From Rahnella rivi (GTDB lineage: Bacteria > Pseudomonadota > Gammaproteobacteria > Enterobacterales > Enterobacteriaceae), in contig NZ_JAFMOX010000060.1 in the NCBI RefSeq assembly GCF_019049655.1, forward strand, positions 124,001 through 188,000: a stretch of DNA of 64,000 nucleotides. The letters are read 5' to 3'. This document shows, in pieces, positions 61,041-64,000 of this stretch. Position 1 is the stretch's first letter. Each line of letters opens with the position of its first letter. Position numbers and translations under genes: made by a program. A model generated the notes under the pieces. That model worked only from the letters and a program-made list of their open reading frames with translations, made no database searches and was not told where the DNA came from.

Positions 61041-61068
61041 TTGCATCTTTTTTCCGGTCTTGTATACT
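61041..61068 (+). promoter_or_regulatory. promoter of the second tRNA-Ser
   Basis: TTGCAT (61041-61046), 16-base spacer, TATACT (61063-61068), followed by a GC-rich discriminator ACGCCCC typical of stringently controlled stable RNA promoters. Confidence 0.7.
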
Positions 61069-61114
61069 ACGCCCCGTACTGAACGACTGACGTCGCAAAG
61101 TGCTTGTTGTTTAC

Positions 61115-61202
61115 GGAGGGGTGGCCGAGCGGCTGAAGGCACCGGTCTTGAAAACCGGCGATGGGAAACCATTCGAGAGTTCGAATCTCTCCTCCTCCGC
61201 CA
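61115..61202 (+). tRNA. tRNA-Ser (anticodon UGA), copy 2
   Basis: Identical in all 88 bases to copy 1, including encoded CCA; anticodon TGA at 61149-61151. It has its own promoter and terminator. E. coli has a single tRNA-Ser(UGA) gene here, so this is a duplication, placed at the edge where conserved gene order stops. Confidence 0.97.
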
Positions 61203-61217
61203 TAAACAACACATCAA

Positions 61218-61246
61218 AGCTGCTAAGCAATTAGCGGCTTTTTTTG
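61218..61246 (+). terminator. terminator of tRNA-Ser copy 2
   Basis: Same hairpin as after copy 1, with seven T residues. The AraC-type gene on the other strand ends 53 bases beyond. Confidence 0.88.
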
Positions 61247-61298
61247 TGCCTGTAATCCGGCACATCCATTCGTTACTTCCCGTTGTCTTAGCAGTATG

Positions 61299-62216
61299 TC
61301 AGCCCGCTTGCTGCTGCCCGTACTGCCTTGGTGAACACCCGAGCGTGCGTTTGAACGCCGTACTGAAGGCGCTTTCTGATTCATAACCCAGCGACAACGC
61401 CACCGCCGATACCGGTTCTTTGCTGTTTGTCAGCCGGTCACCGGCCAGCAACATCCGCCAGCGGGTCAGGTATTCCAGCGGCGCGCTGCCGACGGCCAGC
61501 TTGAATTTCTGCGAGAACACCGAGCGCGACATGCCTGCCTGCTCCGCCAGCGTTTGCACCGTCCAGCGTTGCGCCGGGTTTTCATGCATTGCATTCAGCG
61601 CTTTGGAGAGTTGCCTGTCAGCCAGCGCGGCAAACCAGCCGCTGCTTTCCCCTTCCGCTGCGTTATCGACGTGCATCCGCAGCGCCTGCACCAGCATCAT
61701 GTGCGCCATATGCTGCGCGATCAGCAATCCGCCTGGCCGCTGCTCACGCAACTCCTCCATCATCCGCTCAACCGCCCAGCGCAAACTGGCTTTGTCAGAT
61801 TCTTTCGAGATGTGCACCACCGGCGGCAGCATCGCCAGCAGAGTAGAGGCGTGGGTGCCGCTGACCGCAAACCGGCTGCCGGTGAGGAAGAAATCCTTGC
61901 CGCCGTTGCAGGAAACCGTTCCGCCATCCCGCGCCTGCAGGAAAATTGGCCCGGCATCAACGGGCGGAATCGACAGATCGCTGGCGAGCCGGAACGGGCG
62001 GCCGGCCGGTAACACAAAGCAGTCTCCGGCTTTCAGATGCACGGCGCCTGGCACGGAATCGACCGCCAGCCAGCATTCACCGGTAATGATCGCGTTACAT
62101 TTAATCGACTGATAATGATCGGGGAATTGCACCGACCATGCGCCACCGGCTTCAAAACCTTTGGACATATAACTGCGTGGCTTCAGCAGTGACAACACAT
62201 CAGAAAGAGGGTCCAT
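61299..62216 (-). CDS. AraC-family transcriptional regulator with N-terminal cupin domain
   Basis: 305 residues. The N-terminal part (about 1-190; DPLSDVLSLLKPRSYMSKGFEAGG) is a Cupin_6-type sensor domain. The C-terminal part carries two helix-turn-helix motifs: WTVQTLAEQAGMSRSVFSQKF and PVSAVALSLGYESESAFSTAF, closing with RTLGCSPRQYG. Regulators of this type commonly control a divergent oxidoreductase; an SDR gene starts 137 bases away on the other strand. The effector is unknown. Not part of the conserved enteric gene order here. Confidence 0.92.
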   Translation of the reverse strand: MDPLSDVLSLLKPRSYMSKGFEAGGAWSVQFPDHYQSIKCNAIITGECWLAVDSVPGAVHLKAGDCFVLPAGRPFRLASDLSIPPVDAGPIFLQARDGGTVSCNGGKDFFLTGSRFAVSGTHASTLLAMLPPVVHISKESDKASLRWAVERMMEELREQRPGGLLIAQHMAHMMLVQALRMHVDNAAEGESSGWFAALADRQLSKALNAMHENPAQRWTVQTLAEQAGMSRSVFSQKFKLAVGSAPLEYLTRWRMLLAGDRLTNSKEPVSAVALSLGYESESAFSTAFKRTLGCSPRQYGQQQAG

Positions 62217-62353
62217 CAGCGGCTCCGGACGATTGCAAAGATAATGCGGACATTAGCGCATAGATCGTCTTTTCTCCAGCGCCTATAGTTTGCTCACTCA
62301 GGCATACCCATTTTCAGCCACAGCAAATTTAGCCAACAACAGGGGAATTCGAG
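62217..62353. promoter_or_regulatory. divergent control region with inverted repeat
   Basis: ATGCG (62244-62248) and CGCAT (62257-62261) form an inverted repeat with an eight-base spacer, a possible operator for the AraC-type regulator. TATAGT at 62284-62289 may be a -10 element for the SDR gene; no good -35 is seen. Confidence 0.35.
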
Positions 62354-63244
62354 ATGCGTGTATTCGTTACAGGTGCTACAGGTTTTGTCGGTTCTGCGGT
62401 CGTGCAGGCATTGCTGCAGGCCGGTCATCAGGTGCTGGGGCTCGCGCGTTCGGAGGCCTCGGCGCAGGCGCTGACCGACGCGGGTGCCGACGTGCATCGC
62501 GGCAGCTTAGAAGATTTGCAGAGTCTGGCCTCAGGCGCAGCACTGGCCGACGGCGTGATCCACACCGCGTTTATCCATGACTTTTCACAATTTCTGGAGA
62601 ACTGCGAAAAAGACCGGCTGGCGATTGGCGCGTTAGGCGCCGCGCTGAAAGGCACGGATAAACCCCTGATCGTGACCTCGGGCACTGCGCTGGTGAGTAA
62701 CGGTCACCTGGCGACGGAAAACGATTTACCCGATCCGCAGGGGCAAAACCCGCGCATAGCGTCAGATAGGGCGGCCGCCGCGCTGACAGAGCAGGGCGTG
62801 CACGTCTCGCTGGTGCGTCTGCCGCCGTCGGTGCATGGCGCGGGTGACCACGGATTTGTGCCGATGATCATTGCCATGGCGCGGGAAAAGGGCGAATCCG
62901 CCTATATCGATGCAGGGCAAAATCTCTGGCCAGCCGTTCACCGGCTGGATGCCGCCCGCGTGTTTGTGCTGGCGCTGGAAAAGGGCGCATCGAACGCCAT
63001 TTATCACGCGAATTCAGAAGAAGGCGTGCCGTTTCGTGAGATCGCCATCCTGATTGGCAAACACCTGAACCTGCCGGTGGTGAGTAAAAATGCGCAGGAG
63101 GCGGGAGAACATTTTGGCTGGTTTACCCATTTCGCCTCGCTGAACAACCCGACTTCCAGCCAGATCACCCGCGACGTTCTGGGCTGGAAACCTGAACATC
63201 AGGATCTCCTGACTGATATCGACACCGCCGGCTATTTCAAATAA
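62354..63244 (+). CDS. SDR-family NAD(P)-dependent epimerase/dehydratase-like oxidoreductase
   Basis: 296 residues, extended/atypical short-chain dehydrogenase fold. The nucleotide-binding motif GATGFVGSAV at residues 7-16 is the GxxGxxG form. The usual catalytic YxxxK is not evident: the corresponding region reads NPRIASDRAAAAL, so it may use other residues, as atypical SDRs do. Substrate unknown. Divergent from the AraC-type gene, which probably controls it. Confidence 0.88.
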   Translation: MRVFVTGATGFVGSAVVQALLQAGHQVLGLARSEASAQALTDAGADVHRGSLEDLQSLASGAALADGVIHTAFIHDFSQFLENCEKDRLAIGALGAALKGTDKPLIVTSGTALVSNGHLATENDLPDPQGQNPRIASDRAAAALTEQGVHVSLVRLPPSVHGAGDHGFVPMIIAMAREKGESAYIDAGQNLWPAVHRLDAARVFVLALEKGASNAIYHANSEEGVPFREIAILIGKHLNLPVVSKNAQEAGEHFGWFTHFASLNNPTSSQITRDVLGWKPEHQDLLTDIDTAGYFK

Positions 63245-63267
63245 TCGTATTTTATAGCCACGCACAT

Positions 63268-63299
63268 CAGGTCACGCCGCTGACCTGTTTGCGTTTTTT
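63268..63299 (+). terminator. terminator of the SDR gene
   Basis: CAGGTCA / TGACCTG stem (63268-63274 with 63281-63287), then TTTGCGTTTTTT. Confidence 0.8.
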
Positions 63300-63336
63300 G
63301 TCGTGGTGTTAATGGAGTTAATTGCCTAAAAAACGC

Positions 63337-63354
63337 CCCGAATCACACTTCGGG
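63337..63354. repeat. small hairpin upstream of the solute-binding protein gene
   Basis: CCCGAA / TTCGGG with a six-base loop, 87 bases before the next start codon. No T tract; possible leader structure. Confidence 0.35.
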
Positions 63355-63441
63355 AAGATAAAAAATTTACCCTATTGCCTGCCAGATGTTATGCGCTATG
63401 TTAATTTTTAGTTTCCCAAATGTAACTAGAGGTTAACAATA

Positions 63442-64000
63442 ATGACGAACAAATTACGATTCTCTCTGATTGCTGCGGCTGTAATGATGTCTTCCTCTGC
63501 CATGTCTGCATTACCTCAGGGCTATCCGGCCGACTATCAAAAAATCGTCGATGCAGCGACCAAAGAAGGCAAAGTCGTGGTGTATTCCACCACCGACACC
63601 AAAGCGGCAGGCCCGCTGATTCAGGGCTTTGAGGCCACCTATCCCGGCATTAAAGTTGAATATAACGACATGAACAGCACCGAACTGTACAACCGTTATA
63701 TCAGCGAACAGGCGGCGGGCGGTACCAGCGGCGATGTGGTCTGGAGCTCCTCCATGGACACCGCGCTGAAGCTGGCCACCGATTACGCGCAGGAATATAA
63801 ATCGCCGGAACAGGGTCAGTTGCCGAAGTGGGCGGTGTGGAAAGACAAAGCCTACGGCACGACTTACGAACCTGTGGTGTTTATCTATAACAAGCGTCTG
63901 ATCCCGGCCGGTGACGTGCCAGATTCCCACGCAGCGCTGGCGAAACTGATTGCCAGCCAGACCGATAAATTCAGGAAAAAGGTCACGACGTACGACATCG
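63442..64000 (+). CDS. periplasmic extracellular solute-binding protein (ABC importer, family 1), 5' part
   Basis: Open to the window end; 186 residues are visible. The signal peptide MTNKLRFSLIAAAVMMSSSA continues MSALPQG, with likely cleavage after SAMSA. The mature region KIVDAATKEGKVVVYSTTDT and GTTYEPVVFIYNKRLIPAG resemble iron(III)/phosphonate-type (AfuA/FbpA-like) and phosphoglycerate-type binding proteins. No Fur box was found in its upstream 197 bases, so iron as the ligand is not supported. AGAGGT serves as ribosome site. Permease and ATPase genes would be expected beyond the window. Confidence 0.85.
   Translation, partial: MTNKLRFSLIAAAVMMSSSAMSALPQGYPADYQKIVDAATKEGKVVVYSTTDTKAAGPLIQGFEATYPGIKVEYNDMNSTELYNRYISEQAAGGTSGDVVWSSSMDTALKLATDYAQEYKSPEQGQLPKWAVWKDKAYGTTYEPVVFIYNKRLIPAGDVPDSHAALAKLIASQTDKFRKKVTTYDI

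Larger units (their letters stand above)
60831..61253 (+). repeat. direct repeat of a tRNA-Ser plus terminator cassette
   Basis: The 140 bases 60831-60970 and 61114-61253 are identical except at two adjacent positions (60931-60932, AG against TC). Each unit covers a whole tRNA, the spacer and the terminator; the promoters are not part of the repeat and differ. Offset 283 bases. Confidence 0.95.

Noticed and set aside
61114..61253. Attachment-site duplication from an integrated element
   Set aside because: The repeat covers the full tRNA and its terminator and no integrase is visible; tRNA-targeting elements usually duplicate only the 3' end.
60828..61386. Two plus-strand frames and a minus-strand frame around the tRNA genes
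   Set aside because: They translate tRNA-Ser sequence (the usual FESLLLR/RRRDSNSR artefact) and are not proteins.
1..64000. CRISPR array, insertion sequence, prophage or secretion-system cluster
   Set aside because: No spaced short repeats, transposase, integrase or phage genes were seen in either strand; nearly all coding space is conserved enteric core genes.

Overview
The window is a chromosomal segment of a Gram-negative enterobacterium. Gene content and order follow the 20-22 min region of Escherichia coli almost gene for gene: comEC-msbA-lpxK-ycaQ-ycaR-kdsB-ycbJ-elyC-cmoM-mukFEB-ldtD-mepK-gloC-aspC-ompF-asnS-pncB-pepN-ssuBCDAE-pyrD-zapC-ycbX-rlmKL-uup-pqiABC-rmf-fabA-ycbZ-matP-ompA-sulA-sxy-yccS-yccF-helD-mgsA-yccT-yccU-hspQ-rlmI-acyP-tusE-yccA-tRNA-Ser. 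Many proteins differ from the E. coli ones by only a few residues in length but are clearly diverged in sequence. I infer a member of the Enterobacterales outside the Escherichia group, perhaps Yersiniaceae (Rahnella/Serratia-like). The genus cannot be fixed from the sequence alone.

Layout. 1-6.7 kb: envelope lipid A and KDO genes (msbA, lpxK, kdsB). Two cold-shock genes, the first behind a cspA-type leader, sit between lpxK and ycaQ. 6.9-16 kb: ycbJ, elyC, then the translationally coupled cmoM-mukF-mukE-mukB condensin operon. 16.3-19.7 kb: cell-wall enzymes ldtD and mepK, then gloC. 19.7-25.5 kb, minus strand: aspC, the porin ompF, asnS, pncB. 25.9-28.6 kb: pepN. 28.6-33 kb: the alkanesulfonate operon ssuEADCB on the minus strand. 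33-44 kb: pyrD, zapC, ycbX (minus), rlmKL, uup, pqiABC, rmf. 44.5-49.7 kb: fabA with overlapping FadR- and FabR-like operators, ycbZ, matP, ompA, and sulA with a LexA box. 49.9-60.6 kb: a frameshifted sxy/tfoX, then yccS, yccF, helD, mgsA, yccT, yccU, hspQ, rlmI, acyP, tusE, yccA. 60.8-61.25 kb: two identical tRNA-Ser(UGA) genes, each with its own promoter and a copied terminator. After the second tRNA the synteny ends. The rest (61.3-64 kb) is accessory: an AraC-type regulator divergent from an SDR-family NAD(P)-dependent protein, and the start of a periplasmic solute-binding protein cut by the window end.

No insertion sequence, prophage or CRISPR array was seen, and no clearly new multi-gene system. 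The points most worth a second look are: a possible tiny minus-strand transcription unit with a 20-codon ORF next to a perfect CRP site at 5.4-5.6 kb; the frameshift in sxy at an A6 run; the double operator at fabA; the duplicated tRNA-Ser cassette; and the paired cold-shock genes, the second with a degenerate RNA-binding motif.
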